A stretch of 64,000 nucleotides of DNA. It comes from Streptomyces goshikiensis. Lineage in GTDB: Bacteria; Actinomycetota; Actinomycetes; Streptomycetales; Streptomycetaceae. How positions within the stretch are numbered: position 1 is the first letter of the stretch; every line of letters begins with the position of its first letter. The notes beneath the pieces were generated by a model. It ran no database searches and was not told the DNA's origin. It saw nothing but the letters and a program-made list of their open reading frames with translations. The stretch lies in contig NZ_BMVE01000001.1 of assembly GCF_014650555.1 (NCBI RefSeq), positions 930,001-994,000 of the forward strand. The letters are read 5' to 3'. Shown piece by piece: positions 38,158-47,698 of the stretch. The translations under genes and the position numbers were made by a program.

Positions 38158-38601
38158 CTACTGCGCGACCTGGGTGATCTCGAACGGCACCGGCTGCTGG
38201 GCAGCGTGGGGGTGCTGGTCGCCCGAGTAGACCTTCAGCTTCGAGAGCATCTGACGGCCCAGGGTGTTCTTGGGGAGCATGCCCTTGATGGCCTTCTCGA
38301 CGGCCTTCTCCGGGTTGTTCGCCAGGAGGTCGTCGTAGCGCACCGAACGGAGACCGCCCGGGTAGCCCGAGTGGCGGTACGCCATCTTCTGCGACGCCTT
38401 GTTGCCGGACAGGTGAACCTTGTCGGCGTTGACGATGATGACGAAGTCGCCCATGTCCATGTGGGGGGCGTAAGTCGGCTTGTGCTTGCCGCGCAGGAGG
38501 GCGGCGGCCTGGGTCGCCAGACGGCCGAGGACAACGTCCTGGGCGTCGATGACGAGCCACTGGCGCGAGATGTCGCCGGGCTTGGGGCTGAACGTACGCA
38601 C
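38158..38601 (-). CDS. rplM: Ribosomal protein L13
   Basis: 147 residues. The core [20 protein letters not shown] and [15 protein letters not shown] is canonical. The GTG start at 38601 has GAAGG 7 bases upstream. The 236 bp upstream hold the promoter and a small inverted repeat (CGGTCC-GGT-GGACCG at 38743-38757), with no further gene. Confidence 0.97.
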   Translation of the reverse strand: MRTFSPKPGDISRQWLVIDAQDVVLGRLATQAAALLRGKHKPTYAPHMDMGDFVIIVNADKVHLSGNKASQKMAYRHSGYPGGLRSVRYDDLLANNPEKAVEKAIKGMLPKNTLGRQMLSKLKVYSGDQHPHAAQQPVPFEITQVAQ

Positions 38602-38837
38602 GCGTATGCCTTCGCTTCTTCAGTGGTGGGTCATCCCCAGGGCGTGAGCCCGAAGGGACGGGTCCTGACAGGGTCACCACGGACGATCACGACAGCCCTC
38701 GTTCACATCGGGGACGCAACCCGCGTGTGAACTGCTGGTCATCGGTCCGGTGGACCGGCGCAAGGCCCTTTCACGTGAGAATGAGAAAGCCAATACGCAT
38801 AACAAACCAGCAGGATACCCAAGCAGACCCATACGGG

Positions 38838-40136
38838 TCAAAACGCGGTCCGCGATGCCGATGCTGCTGGCGTCGCGGCGCACTCCGGTTCGGTCCTGGG
38901 TGGGGACCCCGCAGTTGTTACGGGCTCAAGGGTAACCCGGCCGGAGAGCAGTGCACGACGCGCCAGCAGAATCGCGAGCCCGCAGAGGGTCGCGCAGTCC
39001 TTGAACGCGCGCCGCTTGTGGGCCAGCTCCGAGGGCCACGGGAGCAGGACCACCTGCGGCGTCAGGGCCAGCCAGAACCAGGGCGAGCGGGGCATCGAGC
39101 CGGGCCGCACCCCCGAGGCCAGCAGCAGCGGCAGCACCACCAGGAGGTAGTGGTCGAAGGAGGGACGGGAGACCAGGAATGCGGCGAGCATCACCATGCA
39201 GGCCGTCTCCACCAGCCGCAGCTGCCCCTCGTCCGGCTCGTCCGACCGCCGCCAGCGCCGCCAGGCGCCCCACAGCCCGCCCGCGGCCCCCGCGAAGGCC
39301 ACCGCGACCGCCACCGGCTCCGGCACCCCCAGCCGCGGCAGCACCGCGATCGGCGAGGCGTCCCAGGGCAGCGCGTACGCGTCCTGCCCGCCCAGCAGGA
39401 ACGGCAGCGTCTTGGTGAAGAACAGCGTCGGGCTCGGCATCAGCAGCGCCCCGGCCAGCGACACCGCCACCGGCAGCAGCACCGCCGCCGCCAGCCCCCG
39501 CCACTGCCGGGCCAGTACGAAGAGCAGCCCGACCGGAACCAGCATCGGCTTGCAGGCGATCGCCAGCCCCACCACCAGCCCGGCGCCCACCCAGGACCTG
39601 CGGTGTGCGAGCAGCAGCGCCACGGGCAGGGCAGCCGCGGAGACGGCCGTCCAGTTCCCGATCAGCACGAGGTTCACGTACGGCTTGTAGGCGATCGCGA
39701 ACAGCGCGAAACCCCCCACCGCGAAGCGGGACCGCAGCGGCACCGAGAACAGCCGCAGCGCCGCCCACCAGCCGACCGCCAGCAGCCCCGAGATCCCCAC
39801 CGGCAGCAGCCAGCGCAGCACCGGCGTCGGCAGCAGCGCCTCCGGCACCGCCATGACCACGGCGCTCGGCAGGTACAGGAACCGCTTGTCCTCGTACGGG
39901 GAGGCGCCCGCGAGCAGCGCGTCGGCGGCCTTGACCACGAAGGCGTTGTCGGAGCCCCAGTTCCCGCGCAGGCTGGTGGAGACGCAGATGCCGAGGAGCA
40001 CCGCGAGCGAGACGGCCTGCCAGGGCCGGGACGCGGGCCTCAGCAGCCAGGCGACGAGCCGCTCGCCCCGCTCCCCGGGCCCCCGCGCCCGGTCGCCGTC
40101 CCATCTCCTGAGCCAGGTGCCGGCCCTCAGCCCCAC
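38838..40136 (-). CDS. GT87-type (DUF2029) membrane glycosyltransferase
   Basis: 432 residues with about ten hydrophobic helices. The N-terminal loop has NWGSDNAFVVKAADALLAG with its Asp, then GASPYEDKRFLYLPSA, the pattern of polyprenol-phosphate-mannose-dependent mannosyltransferases such as PimE. The substrate is unknown. The GTG at 40136 has GGGGAGG 4 bases upstream. The C-terminal 30 residues are Pro/Ala-rich. It is codirectional with the ABC-F gene, 28 bp beyond its stop. Confidence 0.78.
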   Translation of the reverse strand: MGLRAGTWLRRWDGDRARGPGERGERLVAWLLRPASRPWQAVSLAVLLGICVSTSLRGNWGSDNAFVVKAADALLAGASPYEDKRFLYLPSAVVMAVPEALLPTPVLRWLLPVGISGLLAVGWWAALRLFSVPLRSRFAVGGFALFAIAYKPYVNLVLIGNWTAVSAAALPVALLLAHRRSWVGAGLVVGLAIACKPMLVPVGLLFVLARQWRGLAAAVLLPVAVSLAGALLMPSPTLFFTKTLPFLLGGQDAYALPWDASPIAVLPRLGVPEPVAVAVAFAGAAGGLWGAWRRWRRSDEPDEGQLRLVETACMVMLAAFLVSRPSFDHYLLVVLPLLLASGVRPGSMPRSPWFWLALTPQVVLLPWPSELAHKRRAFKDCATLCGLAILLARRALLSGRVTLEPVTTAGSPPRTEPECAATPAASASRTAF

Positions 40137-40164
40137 AACGCCTCCCCGTCGGTTCCGCCCGCCC

Positions 40165-41796
40165 CTAGGACCGCTCGCGCTCCACGCGCCGCTCGTCCCA
40201 GACCGGCTCCCGAGTCTCCCGCACCACCCCGTCCGAACCGAAGACCAGATAACGGTCAAATGTGCGGGCGAACCACCGGTCGTGCGTGACGCACAGCACA
40301 GTGCCGTCGTACGACTCCAGCCCGTCCTGCAGCGCCTCCGCCGACTCCAGGTCCAGGTTGTCCGTCGGCTCGTCCAGCAGCAGCGCCGTCGTCCCCGCCA
40401 GCTCCAGCAGCAGGATCTGGAAGCGCGCCTGCTGCCCGCCGGAGAGCTTCTCGAACGGCTGCTCCCCCTGGCGCTCCAGCTCGTAGCGCCGCAGGACGCC
40501 CATCGCCGCGCCCAGGGGCTTGGCGGCCTCCGTCCACAGGATGTCGACCAGCGTCCGGCCGAACAGCTCCGGATGCGCGTGGGTCTGCGCGAAGTGCCCC
40601 GGCAGCACACGGGCGCCCAGCTTCCACGTACCCGTGTGCTTGACGTCCTCGCCCGCCAGCAGCCGCAGGAAGTGCGACTTCCCGGAGCCGTTCGAGCCGA
40701 GCACCGCGACCCGCTCGCCGTAGAAGACCTCCAGCGAGAAGGGCTTCATCAGCCCCGTCAGCTCCAGGTTCTCCACGGTGAGCGCGCGCACGCCCGTACG
40801 CCCGCCCTTGAGCCGCATCCGGATGTCCTGCTCGCGCGGCGGCTCCGGCGGCGGACCGGCCTCCTCGAACTTCTGGAAGCGGGTCTGCATCGCCCGGTAC
40901 CGCGAGGCCATGTCCGGGCTGCTCGCCGCCTGGTTGCGCAGCCGCAGCACCAGCGCCCGCAGGCGGGCGTGCTCCTCGTCCCAGCGCCGCTTGAGCTCCT
41001 CGAAGCGCGCGAAGCGCTCCTTGCGGGCGTCGTGGTACGTGTCGAAGCCCGCGCCGTGCACCCAGACGTCCGAGCCCGTCGGGCTCGCCTCCAGGCTGAT
41101 GATCTTCTCGGCGGCCTGGGTCAGCAGCTCCCGGTCGTGCGAGACGAACAGCACCGTCTTGCGGGTGGCCTTCAGCTGCTCCTCCAGCCACCGCTTGCCC
41201 GGAACGTCCAGGTAGTTGTCCGGCTCGTCGAGCAGCAGCACCTCGTCCGGCCCGCGCAGCAGCGCCTCCAGCACGAGCCGCTTCTGCTCACCTCCCGAGA
41301 GCGTGCGCACCTCGCGGAACTGCGCGGTGTCGTACGGGATCGCCAGCGCGGCCATCGTGCAGACGTCCCACAGGGTCTCCGCCTCGTAGCCCTGTACGTC
41401 GGCCCAGTCGCTGAGCGCCTGCGCGTACGCCATCTGCGCGGCCTCGTCGTCCACCGTGAGGATCAGCTGCTCGGCCCGGTCCACGGCCTTCGCGGCCTCC
41501 CGGATCCGCGGCTGCGCCACCGACACCAGCAGGTCGCGCACGGTCGTCTCGTCCCGCACCGACCCCACGAACTGCGACATCACGCCGAGGCCGCCGGAGA
41601 CGGTGATCCCGCCGCCGTGCGGCTGGAGCTCCCCGGAGATCATCTTCAGCAGGGTGGTCTTGCCGGCCCCGTTCGCCCCGACGAGGGCGACGACCGACCC
41701 CTCCCCCACCCGGAAGGAGACGTCGGGGAGCAGGACCCGCCCGTCGGGAAGGTAGTACTCCAGGTGGCTGGCTTCGAGATGTCCCATGCGGGGCAT
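40165..41796 (-). CDS. ABC-F family ATP-binding protein
   Basis: 543 residues and no membrane domain. Two ATPase domains: Walker A GANGAGKTTL with signature LSGGEQKRLVL and Walker B LLLDEPDNYLD, then Walker A GSNGSGKSHFLRLL with LSGGQQARFQI and LLLDEPTDNLD. The first Walker-B loop deviates from the DEPTNHLD form. ABC-F proteins bind the ribosome and either relieve stalling or confer antibiotic resistance. Two in-frame ATGs occur (41796 and 41787); neither has a strong ribosome-binding site. Confidence 0.9.
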   Translation of the reverse strand: MPRMGHLEASHLEYYLPDGRVLLPDVSFRVGEGSVVALVGANGAGKTTLLKMISGELQPHGGGITVSGGLGVMSQFVGSVRDETTVRDLLVSVAQPRIREAAKAVDRAEQLILTVDDEAAQMAYAQALSDWADVQGYEAETLWDVCTMAALAIPYDTAQFREVRTLSGGEQKRLVLEALLRGPDEVLLLDEPDNYLDVPGKRWLEEQLKATRKTVLFVSHDRELLTQAAEKIISLEASPTGSDVWVHGAGFDTYHDARKERFARFEELKRRWDEEHARLRALVLRLRNQAASSPDMASRYRAMQTRFQKFEEAGPPPEPPREQDIRMRLKGGRTGVRALTVENLELTGLMKPFSLEVFYGERVAVLGSNGSGKSHFLRLLAGEDVKHTGTWKLGARVLPGHFAQTHAHPELFGRTLVDILWTEAAKPLGAAMGVLRRYELERQGEQPFEKLSGGQQARFQILLLELAGTTALLLDEPTDNLDLESAEALQDGLESYDGTVLCVTHDRWFARTFDRYLVFGSDGVVRETREPVWDERRVERERS

Positions 41797-41858
41797 TCAA
41801 CAGCCCCGCACCGGGCCCGCCCAAACGGATTGCCGCCGGCGGCCCCGCGCGGAACCGG

Positions 41859-42710
41859 TCAGCAGCAGCCGGCGGCCGGGAGGGTGCGCAGGTTGCGCGC
41901 CTCCTTGCTGCGCGCGGCGAGCAGCTCGTCCGCCGGGTAGCCGACCTCCTCCAGGGTGAGCCCGTGCGGCTTCACCACGTGCACCGAGGAGTCCCGTACG
42001 CCCGCGGCCAGCACCTGGCCGGGCCATTCGACGGGCCGGTGCCCGTCGCCGACGTGCAGCAGCGCGCCCACCAGCGAGCGGACCATGTTGTGGCAGAAGG
42101 CGTCGGCCCGCACGGTCGCGGTGACGATCCCGTCCTCGGCCCGCTCCCAGCTGAGCTGCTGGAGCGTACGGATCGTCGTGGCGCCCTCGCGCTTCTTGCA
42201 GTACGCGGCGAAGTCGTGCTCCCCGAGCAGCGCGGCGGCGGCCCGGTTCATGGCGTCGACGTCCAGCGGCCACTGGTGCCACAGCACGTGCCCGCGGCGC
42301 AGCGGGTCCACGCCGCCCTGGTGGTCGCCGACGCGGTAGGCGTAGCGGCGCCAGATGGCGGAGAACCGCGCGTTGAAGCCCTGGGGGGCCTCGGCGACCT
42401 TCCACACCCGTACGTCGTGGGGCAGCCGCCCGGCGAGCCGGCGCAGCAGCTTGTCGTGGTGCTCGGCCCACACCTCCTCGGCCACGTCGAACTGCGCGAC
42501 CTGCCCGCGGGCGTGCACCCCGGCGTCGGTCCGCCCGGCCACGGTCAGCTCGACCGGGTCCGGCAGCCGCATCACGGTCGTCAGGGCGGACTCCAGCTCG
42601 CCCTGGACGGTCCGCAGCACGCGCTGCTTCGCCCAGCCGGAGAAGTCCTTCCCGTCGTACGACAGGTCCAGCCGCACCCGGACGTGCCCGGGCTCCACCT
42701 CGTCACTCAC
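41859..42710 (-). CDS. truA: tRNA pseudouridine synthase A
   Basis: 283 residues. It makes pseudouridine at positions 38-40 of tRNA anticodon arms. The start [18 protein letters not shown] is typical; the catalytic Asp is in [19 protein letters not shown]. The GTG at 42710 has GAGAGGA 8 bases upstream and is preferred to ATGs at 42731 and 42755, which fall in the adjacent terminator. It follows rplQ in the same direction but behind that terminator. Confidence 0.93.
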   Translation of the reverse strand: MSDEVEPGHVRVRLDLSYDGKDFSGWAKQRVLRTVQGELESALTTVMRLPDPVELTVAGRTDAGVHARGQVAQFDVAEEVWAEHHDKLLRRLAGRLPHDVRVWKVAEAPQGFNARFSAIWRRYAYRVGDHQGGVDPLRRGHVLWHQWPLDVDAMNRAAAALLGEHDFAAYCKKREGATTIRTLQQLSWERAEDGIVTATVRADAFCHNMVRSLVGALLHVGDGHRPVEWPGQVLAAGVRDSSVHVVKPHGLTLEEVGYPADELLAARSKEARNLRTLPAAGCC

Positions 42711-42734
42711 GCGACAGATCCTCTCAGACATGCA

Positions 42735-42772
42735 GAACGGGCCCGCCCCCCGCAAAGGGGGCGGGCCCGTTC
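42735..42772 (-). terminator. 16-bp-stem terminator after rplQ
   Basis: Arms 42735-42750 and 42757-42772 pair perfectly around CGCAAA. It ends the alpha operon and separates it from truA. Confidence 0.93.
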
Positions 42773-42800
42773 AGAGCCGTTCGGCGTGATCCCGGAGGGA

Positions 42801-43265
42801 TCAGGCCTCCTTGGTCTCCTCGGCGGCGGGAGCCTCGGTGGCCTCCGCCTCCTTGACCGCGCGCTTGGTGGCGGCCTCGGCCTCACCGGTGGCCTGCTGG
42901 GCGACCGTAAGGGCCTCGACCAGCTCGATCACGGCCATCGGGGCGTTGTCGCCACGACGGTTGCCGATCTTGGTGATGCGCGTGTAACCACCGGGGCGGT
43001 TCTCGTAACGCGGGGCGATCTCGGTGAACAGCGTGTGCACGATGCTCTTGTCCGTGATCGTCTGCAGAACGAGGCGACGGTTGTGGATGTCGCCCTTCTT
43101 CGCCTTGGTGATCAGACGCTCGGCGACCGGACGCAGGCGGCGGGCCTTGGCCTCGGTCGTCGTGATGCGGCCGTGCTCGAAGAGCGACTTCGCGAGGTTC
43201 GCGAGGAGGTGCTTCTCGTGCGCGGCGCTGCCGCCCAGACGGGCACCCTTTGCGGGACGCGGCAT
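42801..43265 (-). CDS. rplQ: Ribosomal protein L17
   Basis: 154 residues. The L17 core ([40 protein letters not shown]) is followed by a 40-residue Ala/Glu-rich acidic tail not found in E. coli L17. It is the last gene of the alpha operon, downstream of rpoA by 92 bp. Confidence 0.97.
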   Translation of the reverse strand: MPRPAKGARLGGSAAHEKHLLANLAKSLFEHGRITTTEAKARRLRPVAERLITKAKKGDIHNRRLVLQTITDKSIVHTLFTEIAPRYENRPGGYTRITKIGNRRGDNAPMAVIELVEALTVAQQATGEAEAATKRAVKEAEATEAPAAEETKEA

Positions 43266-43357
43266 GGTGATACTCCTTCATATCTGCACCGGCCGTGTCA
43301 GGTACCGGTGTCAGTTCCCCCGGGGCGGACGCCGCGGGAAAGTTCTACGGGTGGTGC

Positions 43358-44380
43358 TTAGTACTGCTCGGTCTCGACGAAACCGGCGTCCGCGTCGTCG
43401 TCGGCGCCGAAGGCGTCGGCGGCGGCGGTCGGGTCGAACCCGGGCGGGCTGTCCTTGAGGGCCAGGCCCATGCCGGCGAGCTTCGCCTTGACCTCGTCGA
43501 TCGACTTCGCACCGAAGTTGCGGATGTCGAGCAGGTCGGCCTCGGAGCGGGCCACGAGCTCACCCACGGAGTGGATGCCCTCGCGCTTGAGGCAGTTGTA
43601 CGAGCGGACCGTGAGCTCCAGCTCCTCGATCGGCAGCGCCAGGTCGGCGGCCAGGGCCGCGTCCGTCGGCGAGGGGCCCATGTCGATGCCCTCGGCGTCG
43701 ATGTTGAGCTCGCGCGCCAGGCCGAACAGCTCGACCAGGGTCTTGCCGGCGGACGCCATGGCGTCGCGCGGGCGCATGGCCTGCTTGGTCTCGACGTCGA
43801 CGATCAGCTTGTCGAAGTCGGTGCGCTGCTCGACTCGGGTCGCCTCGACCTTGTAGGTGACCTTGAGGACCGGGCTGTAGATGGAGTCGATCGGGATGCG
43901 ACCGATCTCCTGGCCCAGCTGCTTGTTCTGGACGGCGGAGACGTAGCCGCGACCGCGCTCGACGGTCAGCTCCATCTCCAGCTTGCCCTTGCCGTTGAGC
44001 GTGGCGAGGACCAGGTCCGGGTTGTGCACCTCGACACCGGCCGGGGGCGCGATGTCAGCAGCGGTGACCAGGCCGGGACCCTGCTTGCGCAGGTACATCA
44101 CGACCGGCTCGTCGTGCTCCGAGGAGACGACCAGCTGCTTGATGTTGAGGATGATGTCGGTGACGTCTTCCTTGACGCCCGGCACGGTGGTGAACTCGTG
44201 CAGGACGCCGTCCACGCGGATGCTGGTGACAGCGGCACCCGGGATGGAGGACAGGAGGGTACGACGCAGCGAGTTGCCGAGGGTGTAGCCGAAGCCCGGC
44301 TCCAGCGGCTCGATCACGAACCGCGAGCGGTATTCGTCGACGACCTCTTCGGTCAGCGAAGGACGCTGAGCGATAAGCAT
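43358..44380 (-). CDS. rpoA: RNA polymerase alpha subunit
   Basis: 340 residues. The N-terminal domain ([38 protein letters not shown]) assembles polymerase; the C-terminal domain ([37 protein letters not shown]) contacts DNA and activators. A 25-residue acidic Asp/Ala tail ends it. ATG at 44380. A stem-loop lies in the 139 bp after rpsK. Confidence 0.98.
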   Translation of the reverse strand: MLIAQRPSLTEEVVDEYRSRFVIEPLEPGFGYTLGNSLRRTLLSSIPGAAVTSIRVDGVLHEFTTVPGVKEDVTDIILNIKQLVVSSEHDEPVVMYLRKQGPGLVTAADIAPPAGVEVHNPDLVLATLNGKGKLEMELTVERGRGYVSAVQNKQLGQEIGRIPIDSIYSPVLKVTYKVEATRVEQRTDFDKLIVDVETKQAMRPRDAMASAGKTLVELFGLARELNIDAEGIDMGPSPTDAALAADLALPIEELELTVRSYNCLKREGIHSVGELVARSEADLLDIRNFGAKSIDEVKAKLAGMGLALKDSPPGFDPTAAADAFGADDDADAGFVETEQY

Positions 44381-44451
44381 GTCTGTGTTCCTTCAGTCGT
44401 GGACGCCCACTATTTGACGCCCGACGGGTAAAGCCAGGTACAGCAAGGGTA

Positions 44452-44489
44452 CGGGCGGTACGTCCCCCCGAAAGGGTCCGTACCGCCCG
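44452..44489 (-). terminator. Stem-loop between rpsK and rpoA
   Basis: Arms 44452-44462 and 44479-44489 form an 11-bp GC stem with a partly pairing 16-base loop. It may be a partial terminator or processing site setting the ratio of RNA polymerase alpha to ribosomal proteins. Confidence 0.65.
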
Positions 44490-44519
44490 GACACTCAAAG
44501 ACGCACGGGCGTCGCTGCG

Positions 44520-44924
44520 TCAGACGCGGCGGCGCTTCGGCGGACGGCAGCCGTTGTGCGGGGTGGGGGTGACGTCCTGGATCGAGCCGACCTCCAGGCC
44601 AGTGGCCTGCAGGGAGCGGATCGCGGTCTCGCGGCCGGAGCCCGGACCCTTGACGAAGACGTCAACCTTGCGCATGCCGTGCTCCTGCGCGCGGCGGGCG
44701 GCCGACTCGGCGGCCATCTGCGCGGCGAAGGGGGTGGACTTGCGCGAGCCCTTGAAGCCGACGTGGCCGGCGGAGGCCCAGGAGATCACGTTGCCCGAGG
44801 GGTCGGTGATCGAAACGATGGTGTTGTTGAACGTGCTCTTGATGTGGGCGTGCCCGTGAGCGACGTTCTTCTTTTCCTTGCGGCGCACCTTCTTGGCAGC
44901 GCCCTGACGACCCTTGGGGGGCAT
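44520..44924 (-). CDS. rpsK: Ribosomal protein S11
   Basis: 134 residues. The core has [19 protein letters not shown] and the C-terminal [16 protein letters not shown] that reaches the 30S platform. ATG at 44924. It lies 54 bp downstream of rpsM in the alpha operon. Confidence 0.98.
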   Translation of the reverse strand: MPPKGRQGAAKKVRRKEKKNVAHGHAHIKSTFNNTIVSITDPSGNVISWASAGHVGFKGSRKSTPFAAQMAAESAARRAQEHGMRKVDVFVKGPGSGRETAIRSLQATGLEVGSIQDVTPTPHNGCRPPKRRRV

Positions 44925-44978
44925 CTAAATCTCCTACGGGAGGTGGTCGGTCCTACAGCGCAAGACCGCTGAACAGGA

Positions 44979-45359
44979 CTACTTCTTGCCCGGCTTCTTC
45001 TTACCGGCGATCGCGCGACGCGGACCCTTGCGGGTACGAGCGTTCGTGCTGGTGCGCTGACCGTGCACCGGGAGGCCGCGACGGTGGCGGATACCCTGGT
45101 AGCACTGGATCTCGACCTTGCGGCGGATGTCGGCCTGGATCTCGCGGCGGAGGTCACCCTCGGTGCGGAGGTTGGCGTCCACGTACTCGCGGATCTTGAC
45201 CAGGTCCTCTTCGGCCAGGTCACGAACGCGGGTGTCGGGGTTCACACCGGTGGCCGCAAGGATCTCCTTGGACCGGGTGCGACCGACACCGAAGACGTAG
45301 GTGAGTGCGATCTCCACGCGCTTTTCGCGCGGGATGTCAACACCGGAAACGCGTGCCAT
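44979..45359 (-). CDS. rpsM: Ribosomal protein S13
   Basis: 126 residues. It begins [20 protein letters not shown] and has the helix-two-turn-helix [17 protein letters not shown]. The C-terminus [15 protein letters not shown] and the Lys-rich end contact tRNA. ATG at 45359. The 200 bp to rpmJ contain no other gene. Confidence 0.97.
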   Translation of the reverse strand: MARVSGVDIPREKRVEIALTYVFGVGRTRSKEILAATGVNPDTRVRDLAEEDLVKIREYVDANLRTEGDLRREIQADIRRKVEIQCYQGIRHRRGLPVHGQRTSTNARTRKGPRRAIAGKKKPGKK

Positions 45360-45559
45360 TCAATGGCTCCTGTGTGTTCGGGGGTCTTCAGCAGAACCGC
45401 CCCCGACCGCCGACCACTCCTGATGGGTGGTGGTACGCCCGGGTCCCCGGCCCCCGCCGGAGGTGCCGCCGGCCCCGTGAAGGGCTGGGCGGGTTCTGCG
45501 TATGTACGTTTTTCTTACGTCGCGCGAAGAACTGCGGAAGGCAGGTCGGTCGGCGTGCG

Positions 45560-45673
45560 TCAGCCCTGGCGCTGCTTGTGGCGCAGGTTGTCGCAGATGA
45601 CCATGACCCGGCCGTGACGGCGGATCACCTTGCACTTGTCGCAGATCTTCTTGACGCTCGGCTTGACCTTCAT
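45560..45673 (-). CDS. rpmJ: Ribosomal protein L36
   Basis: 37 residues, too short for ordinary ORF cut-offs. It reads [20 protein letters not shown] then [17 protein letters not shown], with zinc ligands in CxxC (11, 14), Cys27 and His32, the zinc-containing form. ATG at 45673. It lies between infA (74 bp) and rpsM. Confidence 0.96.
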   Translation of the reverse strand: MKVKPSVKKICDKCKVIRRHGRVMVICDNLRHKQRQG

Positions 45674-45747
45674 GTTGGTGAGGTTCTCCGGGTCAGTGCC
45701 ACCACCCGCGCCCGGACGAAAAGCCCGGACGGGAGCGAAGACAAGAT

Positions 45748-45969
45748 CTACTTGTATCGGTAGACGATCCGGCCACGCGTCAGGTCGTACGGGGAAAGCT
45801 CCACCACGACCCGGTCATCGGGCAGGATTCGGATGTAGTGCATCCGCATCTTGCCGCTGATGTGCGCGAGGACCTTGTGACCGTTCTGGAGTTCCACCTT
45901 GAACATCGCGTTCGGGAGGGACTCGATCACGGTGCCCTCGATTTCGATGGCACCTTGCTTCTTGGCCAC
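45748..45969 (-). CDS. infA: Translation initiation factor IF-1
   Basis: 73 residues. An OB-fold protein beginning [20 protein letters not shown] and containing [20 protein letters not shown]. It occupies the ribosomal A site in initiation. The GTG start at 45969 and 152 bp upstream gap suggest its own promoter; TAGACT on the minus strand (46055-46050) is a candidate -10 without a good -35. Confidence 0.97.
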   Translation of the reverse strand: MAKKQGAIEIEGTVIESLPNAMFKVELQNGHKVLAHISGKMRMHYIRILPDDRVVVELSPYDLTRGRIVYRYK

Positions 45970-46121
45970 GCTTCGCCTTTCGAATCGGCTACCTTGATCA
46001 GCTCCCCGCTTCGCATGAAGACATGCGGGTGCAAAGGAGCCGACGAGTCAGTCTACGTCAGGGCACCCAGAAAGACGAATCCGGAAAGTTTGCCCCACAG
46101 ACTAGATCATTAACCTGCGGC

Positions 46122-46958
46122 TCAGCCCAGCGGATCGGGCGCCGTCGTGACGCCGTAGGCCGCCAGGCGGGCCTTGCCGCAGTCCGGGCTGGTCAGCACG
46201 ATCGGGCCCTCCTCGGTCAGCGCGATGGAGTGCTCCCAGTGCGAGGACCAGGTGCCGTCGGTCGTGATGACCGTCCAGTCGTCCGCCAGGACCTCCGTCT
46301 GGGCGGTGCCCAGGGAGACCATGGGCTCGATCGCCAGGCAGACGCCCGGGACCAGCTTGATGCCCTTGCCCCGCTTGCGCGAGACGTAGTTCAGCAGGTG
46401 GGGGTCCATGTGCATCTCGGAACCGATGCCGTGGCCGCCGTAGTCCTCGATGATCCCGTACTTGCCGGTCGCGGGACGCGGCTGCCGGCGGATGTAGCCC
46501 TCGATCGCCTTGGAGATGTCCACGAGGCGGTTGCCGAGCTTCATGGCGGCGATGCCGGCCCACATCGACTCCTCGGTCACCCGGGACAGCTCGACGAGCT
46601 CAGGCGCGTGCCCCGTGCCCACGAAGGCCGTGTACGCCGCGTCGCCGTGCCAGCCGTCCACGATCGCGCCGGCGTCGATCGAGATGACGTCGCCGTCCTT
46701 GAGGACCGTCTTGTCGTCCGGGATGCCGTGGACGACGACCTCGTTCACCGAGGTGCAGATGGTCGCGGGGAAACCGCCGTACCCGAGGAAGTTCGACTTC
46801 GCGCCGGCGTCGGCGATGACCTTGCGGGCCACCATGTCCAGATCCCGCGTCGTGGCGCCCGGAACGGCCGCCTCACGAGTCGCCGCGTGGATCGCGGCGA
46901 CGACCAGCCCCGCCTCGCGCATCTTCGCGATCTGCTCGGGGGTCTTGATCTGGACCAT
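46122..46958 (-). CDS. map: Methionine aminopeptidase (type I)
   Basis: 278 residues. It removes the initiator Met cotranslationally. Metal ligands are the Asp residues of ISIDAGAIVDGWHGD, the His of YGGHGIGSEMH, and Glu in AIEPMVSLG and ALTEEGPIVLT. The N-terminus MVQIKTPEQIAKMREAG lacks the zinc-SH3 extension. ATG at 46958. It lies downstream of adk by 92 bp in the standard secY-adk-map order. Confidence 0.97.
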   Translation of the reverse strand: MVQIKTPEQIAKMREAGLVVAAIHAATREAAVPGATTRDLDMVARKVIADAGAKSNFLGYGGFPATICTSVNEVVVHGIPDDKTVLKDGDVISIDAGAIVDGWHGDAAYTAFVGTGHAPELVELSRVTEESMWAGIAAMKLGNRLVDISKAIEGYIRRQPRPATGKYGIIEDYGGHGIGSEMHMDPHLLNYVSRKRGKGIKLVPGVCLAIEPMVSLGTAQTEVLADDWTVITTDGTWSSHWEHSIALTEEGPIVLTSPDCGKARLAAYGVTTAPDPLG

Positions 46959-47050
46959 GGAGAGTGCCTTCCACCTTTGAATCGGGTCTTTTCAACAGTA
47001 CGGCCGCGATGCCCTGGGGACACCGCGGCCGTACCTGCACAACGAGGGGA

Positions 47051-47698
47051 CTACTTCTTGAGGGCGTCCATCGCGCGCTGCGTGACGTCCGCGACCTCAC
47101 CGAGGGCCGGGATGGTCACCAGCAGGCCCTGGGCCTTGTAGTAGTCGATGATCGGCTCGGTCTGCGTGTGGTAGACGTCCAGCCGGTTGCGGACGGTCTC
47201 CTCCGAGTCGTCACCGCGCTGGTAGAGCTCGCCACCGCAGGTGTCGCAGACGCCCTCGGTCTTCGGCGCCGCGTACGTGACGTGGAAGACGTGCGAGGAG
47301 TCGTTGCGGCAGACCCGGCGGCCGGCGATCCGCTTGACGACCTCGTCCTCCTCGACCTCCAGGTCGAGGACCGCGTCCAGCTTCAGGTCCCCGGCCTTGA
47401 GGTAGGCGTCGAGGGCCTCGGCCTGCGAGACGTTGCGGGGGAAGCCGTCGAGCAGGAAGCCGCCCGCGGCGTCGGCCTGCTCCATGCGGTCCTGAGCCAT
47501 GGCGATGGTGATCTCGTCGGGGACCAGCTGGCCCGCCTCCATGATCGCCTTCGCCTTGCGGCCGAGCTCCGTGCCCTTGCTGATGTTGGCGCGGAAGAGG
47601 TCGCCCGTGGAGATGTGCGGGATCGACAGGTTCTTGGCAAGGAACGCGGCCTGCGTTCCCTTGCCCGCACCGGGAGGTCCGACGAGGACGATTCGCAT
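47051..47698 (-). CDS. adk: Adenylate kinase
   Basis: 215 residues. It equilibrates AMP, ADP and ATP. The P-loop is in MRIVLVGPPGAGKGTQAAFL, with DGFPRNVSQA and a LID containing VCRND and VCDTCGGELYQR, which has three Cys and an Asp/Ser in place of the fourth Cys. ATG at 47698 shares one base with the secY stop (TGATG), indicating translational coupling to secY. Confidence 0.97.
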   Translation of the reverse strand: MRIVLVGPPGAGKGTQAAFLAKNLSIPHISTGDLFRANISKGTELGRKAKAIMEAGQLVPDEITIAMAQDRMEQADAAGGFLLDGFPRNVSQAEALDAYLKAGDLKLDAVLDLEVEEDEVVKRIAGRRVCRNDSSHVFHVTYAAPKTEGVCDTCGGELYQRGDDSEETVRNRLDVYHTQTEPIIDYYKAQGLLVTIPALGEVADVTQRAMDALKK